A stretch of DNA of 6,950 nt from Deltaproteobacteria bacterium. GTDB lineage: Bacteria > Desulfobacterota_C > Deferrisomatia > Deferrisomatales > JACRMM01. The notes beneath the pieces were generated by a model. That model was not told where the DNA came from. It did no database searches and saw only the letters and a list, made by a program, of their open reading frames with translations. Shown in pieces: positions 1-5,953 of this stretch; within the stretch, counting starts at the first letter, position 1; each line of letters opens with the position of its first letter. The stretch is taken from assembly GCA_016218905.1 (NCBI GenBank), contig JACRCS010000311.1, forward strand, positions 1 through 6,950, given 5' to 3'. The position numbers and the translations under genes were made by a program.

Positions 1-402
1 AGAGCGTTCAGCCGAGTGATCGGATTGGGGCCCTCGGCGGCCAACTTGAGCGATTTGGTAGGTAAAACAGCGGTTATTCGCCGTTCAAGGGCCGGCCAAG
101 CGTTTAGTTAGCAAAACGGGTCTAGACTTCCCGCCTTCGCCTGCTACGCTTGCGGCGTGCGTCGGTGACAGTCCCTCGCCCGCGTGCAGCCTCTCCTTCC
201 TCCGTTCGCTCCGCGGGGTTCTCGACGTCTCACCCGGCGCCGCTCTGACGCTCTCTCGCTCTCGCACGCGAAGGCCCTGTCGGCGGCCTTCCCAGTCAGT
301 CCGAAGACGAAATCGGTACCCGGCAGGATCGAAGTCCATTGGATCGGCACGCCCGCCAACCGGCAGAGAGACACGGCCGGGAAAGGAGCGGAGAGCCAGG
401 CC
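1..402. other. Upstream non-coding region, no gene recognised
   Basis: About 400 bases before the first supported gene. An open frame continues upstream of position 403 back to an ATG at 184, but that stretch encodes a low-complexity, Arg/Ser/Pro-rich segment unlike any LUD-protein N-terminus I know, so I treat it as untranslated. Bases 46-115 are somewhat AT-richer than the rest, which would suit a promoter, but no -35/-10 pair with acceptable spacing and no -24/-12 pair is convincing. A short palindrome, GTCTAGAC, lies near 120-127. No tRNA, rRNA or upstream gene end is recognisable. The promoter of the operon presumably lies here or before the window. Confidence 0.5.
390..395 (+). promoter_or_regulatory. 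Ribosome binding site deciding the LUD gene start
   Basis: GGAGAG lies 7 bases before the ATG at 403. A second purine tract, AAGGAG at 383-388, is 14 bases away and too far to be the main site. The far upstream ATG at 184 has no comparable site, which supports 403. Confidence 0.55.
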
Positions 403-1701
403 ATGACCGATCTTCCCCCTCTCCGGATCGTCGAACCGTCTTCCGAACGGGGCAGCCATCGAGCAGCCGGGGTCTTCGTCCGGAAGGAGAAACCCCCGGA
501 CCCCGCTGCCCTGAAGGCGTGCCTGGCCGAAGTCCGCGAGCGCGCGAGGAGCGACCACGAAGCGCTCCGAGCCGAGCTGGGGCGCACCCTCGCGAAGTTC
601 CCCGGGGTGCAGACCGTCACCGCCACGGATGCAGGCGAGGCGATCGCCCGCATCTCGGAAGTCGCGGGGACCACCCGCCTCGCGTCCATCAACAAGTCGA
701 ACGTCGTCATCAATGAGTTGCGCCCGGGGCTGTGCCAGGCAGGCTTCCGGACCTACCTTCGCTACTACACGGAATTCCAGAACTTCGAGGAGGGGAGGTT
801 CCAGAAGCGACTCCAGGACTACTGGGCCCTGCCGGGCATGCACGACCGGAACCTCCTCGAATCGTTCGACGTCCGGCACAGGATCGACCACCTCCTCCCT
901 TCCGGCCGCCGCGACTACGTCGCCATCCTGGGCGTCAACGCCATCTCTGCCGAGGATGGTTCGATCTTCTTCCTGCAGCACATGTCGAACATCGCCAAGG
1001 ACCTGCAGCAGGCCAAGACGATCATCCTCGTCGTGGCGGTCGACAAGATCCTGAAGGACGAGGCCGACGCACTCTTTCACGCGCAGGCGATGGGCACCTT
1101 CGGTCTGGAGACCGTTCTGCTGGACCTCATGCCCGACGAGGCGGAGAAGTACGACTTCGACAGCGTAGAGCCGGCACCCGCGACCGAGGGGCCCCTCGTC
1201 CACGTGATCCTCTTCGACGGCGGGCGAAGCGACCTCCTCCGAGGCGACTTCCGCGACCTCTTCCTCTGCATCGACTGCAGGGCGTGCGCCCGGCAGTGCC
1301 CCGTCGGCCAGCACCTGCTCTTCGAGCGGGACATGGTCTTCAGCCCCAAGAACTACCTTTTCGCCTTCCTCGAAGGCCTCGCCCCCTCGGTGGAGGCCTG
1401 CCTCCACTGCGGGCGCTGCCAGGTGGAGTGCCCGGTGGGGATCGACCTGCCGACTCTCCTCTGGCGCTCCCAGATCGAGCACTACCGGCGGCACCCCCGG
1501 GGCTGGAAGAAACGCCTGCTCGACGATCCCGAGCTCCTGGCGAAGGTCGGCGGCCTGGCAGCCCCGCTCTCCACCTGGGTGACGAGGCAGCCCGCGGCCC
1601 GGGCGTGCATTCAGCTCCTGGCCGGCATTCACCGGAAGGCCAACCTTCCGGCCTTCCAGCGCAGGACCTTCCGGGCCTGGTTGAAGGGGAGGGCGCCGTG
1701 A
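403..1701 (+). CDS. LUD-domain protein with two C-terminal [4Fe-4S] ferredoxin motifs (LutB-like)
   Basis: A 432-aa protein, probably a cytoplasmic electron carrier. Residues about 45-245 resemble a LUD domain (LutB/LutC lactate-utilisation family): N97-K98-S99-N100 matches the conserved lysine-serine region, and G177-V-N-A-I-S-A-E-D-G-S187 matches the conserved glycine/serine core. Two ferredoxin motifs follow: C289-x2-C292-x2-C295-x3-C299-P and C333-x2-C336-x2-C339-x3-C343-P, each suited to one [4Fe-4S] cluster. The basic, Trp/Arg-rich tail resembles LutB and GlpC C-termini. The usual LutB 'ETDLGE' type motif is not visible; the region instead reads YYTEFQNFEEG, so it is a divergent member and lactate oxidation should not be assumed. 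No signal peptide or membrane segment is seen. Its stop overlaps the next gene's GTG start by 4 bases, implying coupled translation with the CCG partner. Start 403 is chosen for its SD and because residues further upstream look non-coding. Confidence 0.85.
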   Translation: MTDLPPLRIVEPSSERGSHRAAGVFVRKEKPPDPAALKACLAEVRERARSDHEALRAELGRTLAKFPGVQTVTATDAGEAIARISEVAGTTRLASINKSNVVINELRPGLCQAGFRTYLRYYTEFQNFEEGRFQKRLQDYWALPGMHDRNLLESFDVRHRIDHLLPSGRRDYVAILGVNAISAEDGSIFFLQHMSNIAKDLQQAKTIILVVAVDKILKDEADALFHAQAMGTFGLETVLLDLMPDEAEKYDFDSVEPAPATEGPLVHVILFDGGRSDLLRGDFRDLFLCIDCRACARQCPVGQHLLFERDMVFSPKNYLFAFLEGLAPSVEACLHCGRCQVECPVGIDLPTLLWRSQIEHYRRHPRGWKKRLLDDPELLAKVGGLAAPLSTWVTRQPAARACIQLLAGIHRKANLPAFQRRTFRAWLKGRAP

Positions 1702-2438
1702 GCCGGCACATCGTCTACTTCACCGGCTGCTTCGCCGACTACTACGGCCCGGAGATCGGCCGCTCCTTCGTCGAGGTGATGGAGAGGAACGGTCTTCGGG
1801 CGATCGTGCCGGAGACGAAGTGCTGCGGGATGCCGCAGATGGCGAACAGCAATCTGGAAGGGGCGAGGAAGAACTTCGAAGCCAACGTTCGAGCGCTCGC
1901 CGAGGCGGCCGCGCCGGGACACGACGTCCTCACCACCTGCCCGAGCTGCAACCTGATGCTCCGCCGCGAGGGCCTGCCCTTCTTCGACGGCCCGGAGGCG
2001 CGGTTCGTCTCGGAGCGCGTGTACGACGCTTGTGAGTACCTCTCCCGCCTGCACCGGTCGGGCCGGCTCAACACGGACTTCGGACCTCTCGACGTGCGGG
2101 TCTTCTATCACAATCCGTGTCACCTGAAGGTGCAGGAGATCCGAGACGCGGTGGACCTCCTGGGCCTCATCCCCGGCCTGGAGCTCGCGGGAGCCAACAC
2201 GGCGTGCTGCGGCATGGGCGGGTCCTACGGCATGAAGAAGCAGAACTACGATCGGTCGGTGGCCATCGCCGGGAAGGTGTGGGCAGAGGTCAGGGCCTCC
2301 CGGGCGGACGTGGTCGTGACCGACTGCGGCGGTTGCGGTCTCCAGGTGCAGGCGGGCACCGGTGCCGTCGTCCGGCACCCGCTCGCGCTGCTGAACGAGG
2401 CGTACAAGGCGTTCAGGTCTGTCGAGGCAGCCGGGTAG
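1698..2438 (+). CDS. Twin CCG-domain (HdrB/LutA/GlpC-C-like) iron-sulfur protein
   Basis: A 246-aa protein with two complete cysteine-rich CCG domains. The first is C11-x30-C42-C43-x37-C81-x2-C84. The second is C141-x28-C170-C171-x38-C210-x2-C213. This pattern is found in HdrB, the C-terminal part of HdrD and GlpC, and LutA/LldE, where such domains bind non-cubane [4Fe-4S] clusters that handle disulfides or quinones. The second half (N-P-C-H, CCGMGGSYGMKK, T-D-C-G-G-C, then R-H-P-L-A-L-L) is especially GlpC/HdrD-like. It has no ferredoxin domain of its own; the two classical clusters sit in the preceding LUD protein, so the two probably form one complex. The start is GTG at 1698, overlapping the upstream TGA, with a GGGAGGG tract at 1687-1693 inside the previous gene. 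Both cysteine sets are intact, so both clusters are likely present. The exact electron partner is unknown. Confidence 0.88.
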   Translation: MSRHIVYFTGCFADYYGPEIGRSFVEVMERNGLRAIVPETKCCGMPQMANSNLEGARKNFEANVRALAEAAAPGHDVLTTCPSCNLMLRREGLPFFDGPEARFVSERVYDACEYLSRLHRSGRLNTDFGPLDVRVFYHNPCHLKVQEIRDAVDLLGLIPGLELAGANTACCGMGGSYGMKKQNYDRSVAIAGKVWAEVRASRADVVVTDCGGCGLQVQAGTGAVVRHPLALLNEAYKAFRSVEAAG

Positions 2439-2439
2439 G

Positions 2440-2458
2440 CCGTCGAAGGGATCGACGG
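2440..2458 (+). other. Intercistronic stem-loop after the CCG gene
   Basis: CCGTCGA and TCGACGG form a perfect 7-bp stem around the loop AGGGA, starting two bases after the CCG gene's stop codon. No T-run follows, so it is a weak candidate for termination and more plausible as an mRNA stability or processing element in the 77-base gap before the zinc-ribbon gene. Function is inferred only from position. Confidence 0.35.
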
Positions 2459-2515
2459 TGAGCCCCTGCTCGACCCATCCGGAGGTTCCTACTTCACCCC
2501 AGAAGGAGGATTGCG

Positions 2516-2782
2516 ATGGCGGAGGAGAGACTGTCGACGGCTGAAAGTCTTCGGGCGACCCGGACCTACGGGCAGGTGAGGTGCCACAATCCGAGCTGCA
2601 TCGGCCGCATCACCCCGGCGCCGGGAGCGAGCCAGGCGCGCTGTGAGCGGTGCGGCTCCGAATGGCGCATCTTCTGGGTCAAGGCGGGCTTCCCGCGGAT
2701 CCGAGGCCCGGTGTGGGAGACGAATCAGAGACTCGCAAACGAGCAGTTCGCCCGGCTGTCCGAGCAGAAGGAGGGGAAGTGA
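2516..2782 (+). CDS. Small zinc-ribbon-like protein
   Basis: An 88-aa protein that I do not recognise as a named family. The visible core is C23-x4-C28-x14-C43-x2-C46, followed by G47-S-E-W50, a pattern typical of zinc ribbons or, less likely, a rubredoxin-like iron site. After the core comes a Trp-rich stretch (W50, W54, W67) and a charged, hydrophilic C-terminus. There is no signal peptide or membrane segment. The start has a strong SD, AAGGAGGA at 2503-2510, five bases from ATG. The gene sits one base upstream of the AOR-like gene, which suggests tight co-translation. That position makes a role as an accessory, folding or small electron-transfer partner of the tungstoenzyme reasonable, but this is inference. 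The codon use resembles its neighbours. Confidence 0.8.
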   Translation: MAEERLSTAESLRATRTYGQVRCHNPSCIGRITPAPGASQARCERCGSEWRIFWVKAGFPRIRGPVWETNQRLANEQFARLSEQKEGK

Positions 2783-2783
2783 C

Positions 2784-4748
2784 ATGCCGCTGGACCGAAA
2801 AGTCGCCATCGTAAATCTCACCACCGGCGCGATCGAGAAGAAGACGATCACGCTCGACGTGAGGAAGGCCTTCCTCGGAGGGCGGGGACTCGCCGCCTAC
2901 CTCCTCTATAAGTACGCCAAACCCGGTTGCGACCCCGTGGGGCCGGACAATGCGGTCATCTTCAGCGCCGGCGTGCTCGGCGGCACTTTGGCCTCCGCGA
3001 GCGCCCGAACGGACGTGATGTGCAAGAACCCGCTGACGAACCTGCTCGGCAGCGGGAGCCTGGGCGGCTTCTTCGCGCCGGAGCTCCGCTGGGCCGGGTT
3101 CGACCACGTGGTGGCCGTCGGGAAGGCGCCGAAACCGAGCTACCTCTTCGTCCACGACGGCGAGGTCGAGATCCGCGACGCGAGGGGGCTCTGGGGGAGG
3201 TCGGTCACCGAAGCCCAGTGGGCCCTCCGCGAAGAGCTCGGGGACAACGACGTCAAGGCGGTCGTCTGCGGGCCCGCCGGGGAGAATGTCGTCCGCTACG
3301 CCAACGTCATGACCGGCATCAAGAACGCCAACGGCCGCGGCGGCGGCGGCGCCACCATGGGGTCCAAGAACCTCAAACTGGTGGCGGCCCGGGGCACCAT
3401 GGACCTGAAGATCGCCCACCCGCGCGAGGCGCTCGACTTCGACAAACGCTTCATCGAGCAGATCACGAGCGCCAAGGTGAACCAGACCATGGGGGCCCTG
3501 GGAACGCCCTTCATTTGGGGCGCGACCAACTCCTGGGGCGGCGTCCGGACGAACAACTTCGAGTACAACCAACTCCTCTACGCCGACGAGATCGAGCCGG
3601 AGAACCTCGACGAGTGGTCGAAGAAGTCCGTCGGCGAGTACAACATGGCCGCGTGCTTCGGCTGCCAGGTGCACTGTCGCGCCAAGTACAAGGTCCCCGA
3701 CACCCCGCTGGCGCGGAAGTACGGCCTCGCCGGGAAGTACGACGAGGGCCCGGAGTACACCTCCCAGGGCGCCTTCTGTTCAGAAACCGGGTGCACCAGC
3801 CTCGACTCTCTCCTCATGGCCAACCACCTCGTGGACCAGTACGGCGTCGACAACCTCGAGATCGGCAGCCTGATCTCGTGGGCCATGGAGCTTTACGAGC
3901 ACGGGATCCTGACCCCGAAGCAGACCGACGGACTCGATCTGCGCTTCGGAAACGACGACGCTATGATCGAGATGATCCACCACATCTGCAAGCGAGACAC
4001 CTGGCTGGGCGACGTGCTGGCGGAGGGCGGATTGCGCGCGGCCGGGAAGATCGGCAAGGACTCGGGCAAGTATCTCGTCCACGTCAAGGGAATGAACAAC
4101 CTCCACTCGGACGAGAGGGCCACCCCCGGGCTGGCGCTCAACATCGCCACCGCGTCGAGAGGCTCGGACCACCTGAGGAGCCGCCCGGCAATCGACCTCT
4201 ACCACCTCCCGGAACCGGTCCTGCGGAAGATCTACGGCAGCCCGGTGCCCTACGAGGGGCCCTTGAGCTCCGACCACCGGGAGTACGTCGGGAAGCCCTG
4301 GCAGGTCTATTGGCAGGAGAACACTTACATGGGCGTCGACTGCCTCGGGATCTGCAAGTACCACACGACCTTCCTCGGCGCGACGCTTCCGAACTTCGAG
4401 GACTGGTCGAAGGTGCTCTACTACAACACGGGTCTGGAGCTGACCCCCGAGCAGATTTGGGACGTCGCCCGGCGAGGAAACATGGTCGAGAAGCTCTTCA
4501 ACCTCCGCGAAGGGTTCGAAAGAGACGATCCGGCCACGGGGGACGTCCTCGTCGACCGATACTTCGACGAACCCTGCAGGCGCGGGGCGCCTGATGTCAT
4601 CGGCTCCGTCATCGATAGGGAGAAGTTCAATCAGATGAGGGCAGAATTCTACCAGCACAAGGGGCTCGACGAGCTCGGCGTGCCTACTCCGGAGACGTTG
4701 AAAGAGCTCGGACTCGACAAGATCGATTCCGAGCCGTCCCGAGTCTGA
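2784..4748 (+). CDS. Tungsten-type aldehyde:ferredoxin oxidoreductase family enzyme (AOR/BamB-like)
   Basis: A 654-aa catalytic subunit of the AOR family, which binds W (or Mo) on two pyranopterins plus one [4Fe-4S] cluster and runs low-potential redox chemistry on aldehydes, carboxylates or, in BamB, aryl-CoA. Family marks seen: the N-terminal G32-G-R-G-L pterin region; N82-P-L-T with G-S-L-G-G near 89-95; G184-R-G-G-G-G-A then M-G-S-K-N-L-K (192-198). Cluster cysteines C291-x2-C294-x3-C298 pair with C524. The two pterin motifs of DxxGL(D/C) type are D351-Q-Y-G-V-D356 and D519-C-L-G-I-C524. E321-G-P-E324-Y is the conserved glutamate region and C332 lies just after it. The length equals BamB (about 650) rather than archaeal AOR (about 605). 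The start is ATG 2784, one base after the zinc-ribbon stop, with a GGAGGGG SD; the in-frame extension upstream lies inside the previous gene. The reaction is uncertain: the Glu and His used by BamB appear absent. Confidence 0.93.
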   Translation: MPLDRKVAIVNLTTGAIEKKTITLDVRKAFLGGRGLAAYLLYKYAKPGCDPVGPDNAVIFSAGVLGGTLASASARTDVMCKNPLTNLLGSGSLGGFFAPELRWAGFDHVVAVGKAPKPSYLFVHDGEVEIRDARGLWGRSVTEAQWALREELGDNDVKAVVCGPAGENVVRYANVMTGIKNANGRGGGGATMGSKNLKLVAARGTMDLKIAHPREALDFDKRFIEQITSAKVNQTMGALGTPFIWGATNSWGGVRTNNFEYNQLLYADEIEPENLDEWSKKSVGEYNMAACFGCQVHCRAKYKVPDTPLARKYGLAGKYDEGPEYTSQGAFCSETGCTSLDSLLMANHLVDQYGVDNLEIGSLISWAMELYEHGILTPKQTDGLDLRFGNDDAMIEMIHHICKRDTWLGDVLAEGGLRAAGKIGKDSGKYLVHVKGMNNLHSDERATPGLALNIATASRGSDHLRSRPAIDLYHLPEPVLRKIYGSPVPYEGPLSSDHREYVGKPWQVYWQENTYMGVDCLGICKYHTTFLGATLPNFEDWSKVLYYNTGLELTPEQIWDVARRGNMVEKLFNLREGFERDDPATGDVLVDRYFDEPCRRGAPDVIGSVIDREKFNQMRAEFYQHKGLDELGVPTPETLKELGLDKIDSEPSRV

Positions 4749-4768
4749 TGGTTCCGCTCTCACGCGAT

Positions 4769-4774
4769 AGGAGG
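4769..4774 (+). promoter_or_regulatory. Ribosome binding site deciding the ferredoxin start
   Basis: AGGAGG is 6 bases before the ATG at 4781. An alternative in-frame ATG at 4748 overlaps the AOR stop codon but has no purine-rich site before it, and would add 11 residues not needed by the ferredoxin fold. This favours 4781. Confidence 0.8.
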
Positions 4775-4780
4775 ATATCG

Positions 4781-5287
4781 ATGAACGGGAAGGCAAAGGC
4801 GCTCATGATCAACCACGAGAAGTGCACGGGCTGCAGGCGGTGCGAGCTGGTCTGCTCCGTGTATCACGATAACGTCTCCAATCCCGCCAAGGCCCGCATC
4901 AAGGTCGAGAAGTGGGAGTGGGAAGGGCTCTACATTCCGATGGCGTGCCGCCAGTGCGTGGACGCCCCGTGCATGAACGTCTGCCCGGTGAAGGCCATCT
5001 CCCGCGACGACGGCACCGCGACCGTCTCGGTCGACCCGAACGTCTGCATCGGCTGCCGGTCCTGCGTCGCCGTCTGCCCCTTCGGCGCGATGAACTTCAA
5101 CGCCGACACCCAGAAGGTCTTCAAGTGCGACCTCTGCGATGGGGATCCCCAGTGCGTGCGGTTCTGCGACGTGAAGGCGGTCGATTTCGTAGAACCGGGG
5201 AGGGAGAGCCTCCTGCGCAAGCGCGACGCGGCCCTCAAGATCTCGGAGGCGAAGAAGCTCGGGGCGACGATCCAGTACGAGGGCTGA
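4781..5287 (+). CDS. Four-cluster [4Fe-4S] ferredoxin, AOR electron-transfer subunit (AorA/BamC/HycB-like)
   Basis: A 168-aa soluble ferredoxin-type protein with sixteen Cys in four groups: C15-x2-C18-x2-C21-x3-C25; C56-x2-C59-x4-C64-x3-C68-P; C89-x2-C92-x2-C95-x3-C99-P; C116-x2-C119-x5-C125-x3-C129. This matches HycB/DmsB/CooF-type subunits that hold four [4Fe-4S] clusters. The last group has the short CooF-like loop (CDLCDGDPQC) and its final Cys is followed by Asp rather than Pro. Placement directly after the AOR-like gene mirrors aorAB and bamBC, where such a protein wires electrons to or from the tungsten subunit. There is no Tat signal, so it is cytoplasmic. The C-terminal 35 residues or so are charged and Cys-free. 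If translation began at 4748 the protein would be 179 aa. Confidence 0.92.
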   Translation: MNGKAKALMINHEKCTGCRRCELVCSVYHDNVSNPAKARIKVEKWEWEGLYIPMACRQCVDAPCMNVCPVKAISRDDGTATVSVDPNVCIGCRSCVAVCPFGAMNFNADTQKVFKCDLCDGDPQCVRFCDVKAVDFVEPGRESLLRKRDAALKISEAKKLGATIQYEG

Positions 5288-5294
5288 CGAGCCG

Positions 5295-5340
5295 TCCGCC
5301 GGCGGATCCGGGCACGGGAGGAGACTTGTCTCCCCGTGCC
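5295..5340 (+). other. Palindrome and stem-loop between ferredoxin and MoaD-like genes
   Basis: The 92-base gap contains a perfect 12-bp palindrome TCCGCCGGCGGA (5295-5306). It also holds a long hairpin at 5311-5340 in which GGCACGGG and GAGAC on the left pair with GTCTC and CCCGTGCC on the right, with a 2-base AG bulge and a very small loop. No T-run follows, so it is not a standard intrinsic terminator; RNA processing or partial attenuation between the enzyme genes and the sulfur-carrier gene is more likely. This is inference from base pairing alone. Confidence 0.4.
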
Positions 5341-5379
5341 TCGCCGACCGGATGCTCGGCGCAGGCCGGGAGGTGAGGA

Positions 5380-5646
5380 ATGGGCGTCACGGTAAGGCTC
5401 CACTCGTTTCTCAACGAAGGTGTCGAGACGCAGTTGCAGGTGGACGCCTGCACTACCGGAGACTGCATCAAGGAAGTCGTCCGGAGGTTTCCGGGAGCGG
5501 AGAAGAAGATGTTCGCCAAGCCCGGCCAGCTGAAGGGCTATATCGAAGTCCTGGTCAACGGAAAGACCGCCTACCCGAACGAGCTCACCGCTCCCGTGGC
5601 GAACGGCGACGTCGTGTCGCTCCTGGTGCTCCTGGCCGGCGGCTGA
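5380..5646 (+). CDS. MoaD/ThiS-family sulfur-carrier protein
   Basis: An 88-aa beta-grasp protein of the MoaD/ThiS family. It shows the family pattern of an N-terminal beta strand (VTVRLHSFL), the central V57-L-V-N-G61 turn, G76-D77-V-V, and an ending in A86-G87-G88. The terminal Gly-Gly is the site that becomes adenylated and thiocarboxylated by a MoeB/ThiF-like enzyme, so that molybdopterin synthase can insert dithiolene sulfur. Two extra Cys (C24, C29) are present and not typical of the fold. Location after an AOR and its ferredoxin matches the aor operon of Aromatoleum, which also carries a MoaD-like gene; many W enzymes have such a dedicated copy. The start is ATG 5380 behind a GGAGGTGA tract (5369-5376). 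It is the last gene of the operon, followed by strong hairpins. No MoaE or MoeB partner is in the window, so the general cellular ones would be used. Confidence 0.9.
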   Translation: MGVTVRLHSFLNEGVETQLQVDACTTGDCIKEVVRRFPGAEKKMFAKPGQLKGYIEVLVNGKTAYPNELTAPVANGDVVSLLVLLAGG

Positions 5647-5665
5647 GGACGGTCCCACGTCATAC

Positions 5666-5693
5666 CCGGATGGCTGCCCAGGCGGCCATCCGG
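5666..5693 (+). terminator. Strong hairpin 20 bases after the MoaD-like stop
   Basis: CCGGATGGC pairs perfectly with GCCATCCGG, and the stem continues through a T-G wobble and two more G-C pairs to a 4-base loop, about 12 bp in all. What follows is C-rich (CACCCTCCCCCTT) rather than T-rich. It is well placed to end or protect the operon transcript, but is not a textbook intrinsic terminator. Confidence 0.5.
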
Positions 5694-5706
5694 CACCCTC
5701 CCCCTT

Positions 5707-5726
5707 CCGGCAAGGCCGCTTGCCGG
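5707..5726 (+). terminator. Second tandem hairpin
   Basis: CCGGCAAG and CTTGCCGG form a perfect 8-bp stem around the loop GCCG, only 13 bases after the first hairpin and followed by TCCTCTCC. Tandem stems after the last gene suggest a transcript 3' end, though no T-run is present. Confidence 0.45.
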
Positions 5727-5815
5727 TCCTCTCCGACGGCTACCCCACCCACCGCTCCTCGGTGCCGAATCGCCCCAGTTGACGTGGGGGCGCCGTGGTC
5801 GCAAGCTGCTACGTG

Positions 5816-5862
5816 TCCATCCGGAAAGTGCCTTTCCGGATGGAGTTGTCAGTTTTGTGTTT
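5816..5862 (+). terminator. 13-bp hairpin followed by a T-rich tract
   Basis: TCCATCCGGAAAG (5816-5828) and CTTTCCGGATGGA (5832-5844) pair perfectly over 13 bp around a TGC loop. The next 18 bases are T-rich, including TTTT at 5853-5856 and TTT at 5860-5862. This is one of the most terminator-like structures in the window and could end the AOR operon. It could also work on the opposite strand less well. Confidence 0.55.
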
Positions 5863-5892
5863 CCAGTCATCAATCGAGAAGGACCGTCTTCG

Positions 5893-5923
5893 GGCGAACC
5901 GTGTTCGGGCGGCATGGTTCGCC
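5893..5923. promoter_or_regulatory. Inverted repeat, possible operator
   Basis: GGCGAACC and GGTTCGCC form an 8-bp perfect inverted repeat separated by 15 bases. Its half-site spacing would suit a dimeric regulator and it lies about 75 bases before the promoter candidate of the FAD-subunit gene. It could equally be an RNA stem. No regulator is encoded in the window to match it. Confidence 0.3.
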
Positions 5924-5953
5924 ATAATGAACGGATCTGGAAACCGCGACGCG

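Noticed and set aside
100..160. Integron attC-like or attachment site
   Set aside because: Short palindrome and GTTAG-like bases are present, but there are no paired core sites and no adjacent recombinase gene.
340..365. Sigma-54 promoter before the LUD gene
   Set aside because: A GGCACG -24-like element is present but no TTGC -12 element at the required spacing.
85..1632. Long minus-strand open frame (515 codons) opposite the LUD gene
   Set aside because: It mirrors the third-position G/C bias of the + strand gene, which has clear LUD and ferredoxin motifs; the translated product is Val/Glu/Arg-rich without any domain.
732..1697. Upstream in-frame extension of the CCG gene giving a 568-residue frame
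   Set aside because: It lies inside the LUD gene in another frame and translates to Pro/Arg/Gly-rich sequence; the CCG domain begins just after the GTG at 1698.
2643..2783. Upstream extension of the AOR-like frame (47 codons)
   Set aside because: It overlaps the zinc-ribbon gene, while ATG 2784 has an SD and gives the normal family N-terminus.
2679..3674. Minus-strand open frame of 331 codons opposite the AOR gene
   Set aside because: Shadow of a high-GC gene; no motif and no SD.
2784..4748. Naming the AOR-like gene bamB
   Set aside because: Length and neighbours fit, but the Glu and His positions recalled for BamB are not matched and BamE-I type genes are absent, so the symbol is not justified.
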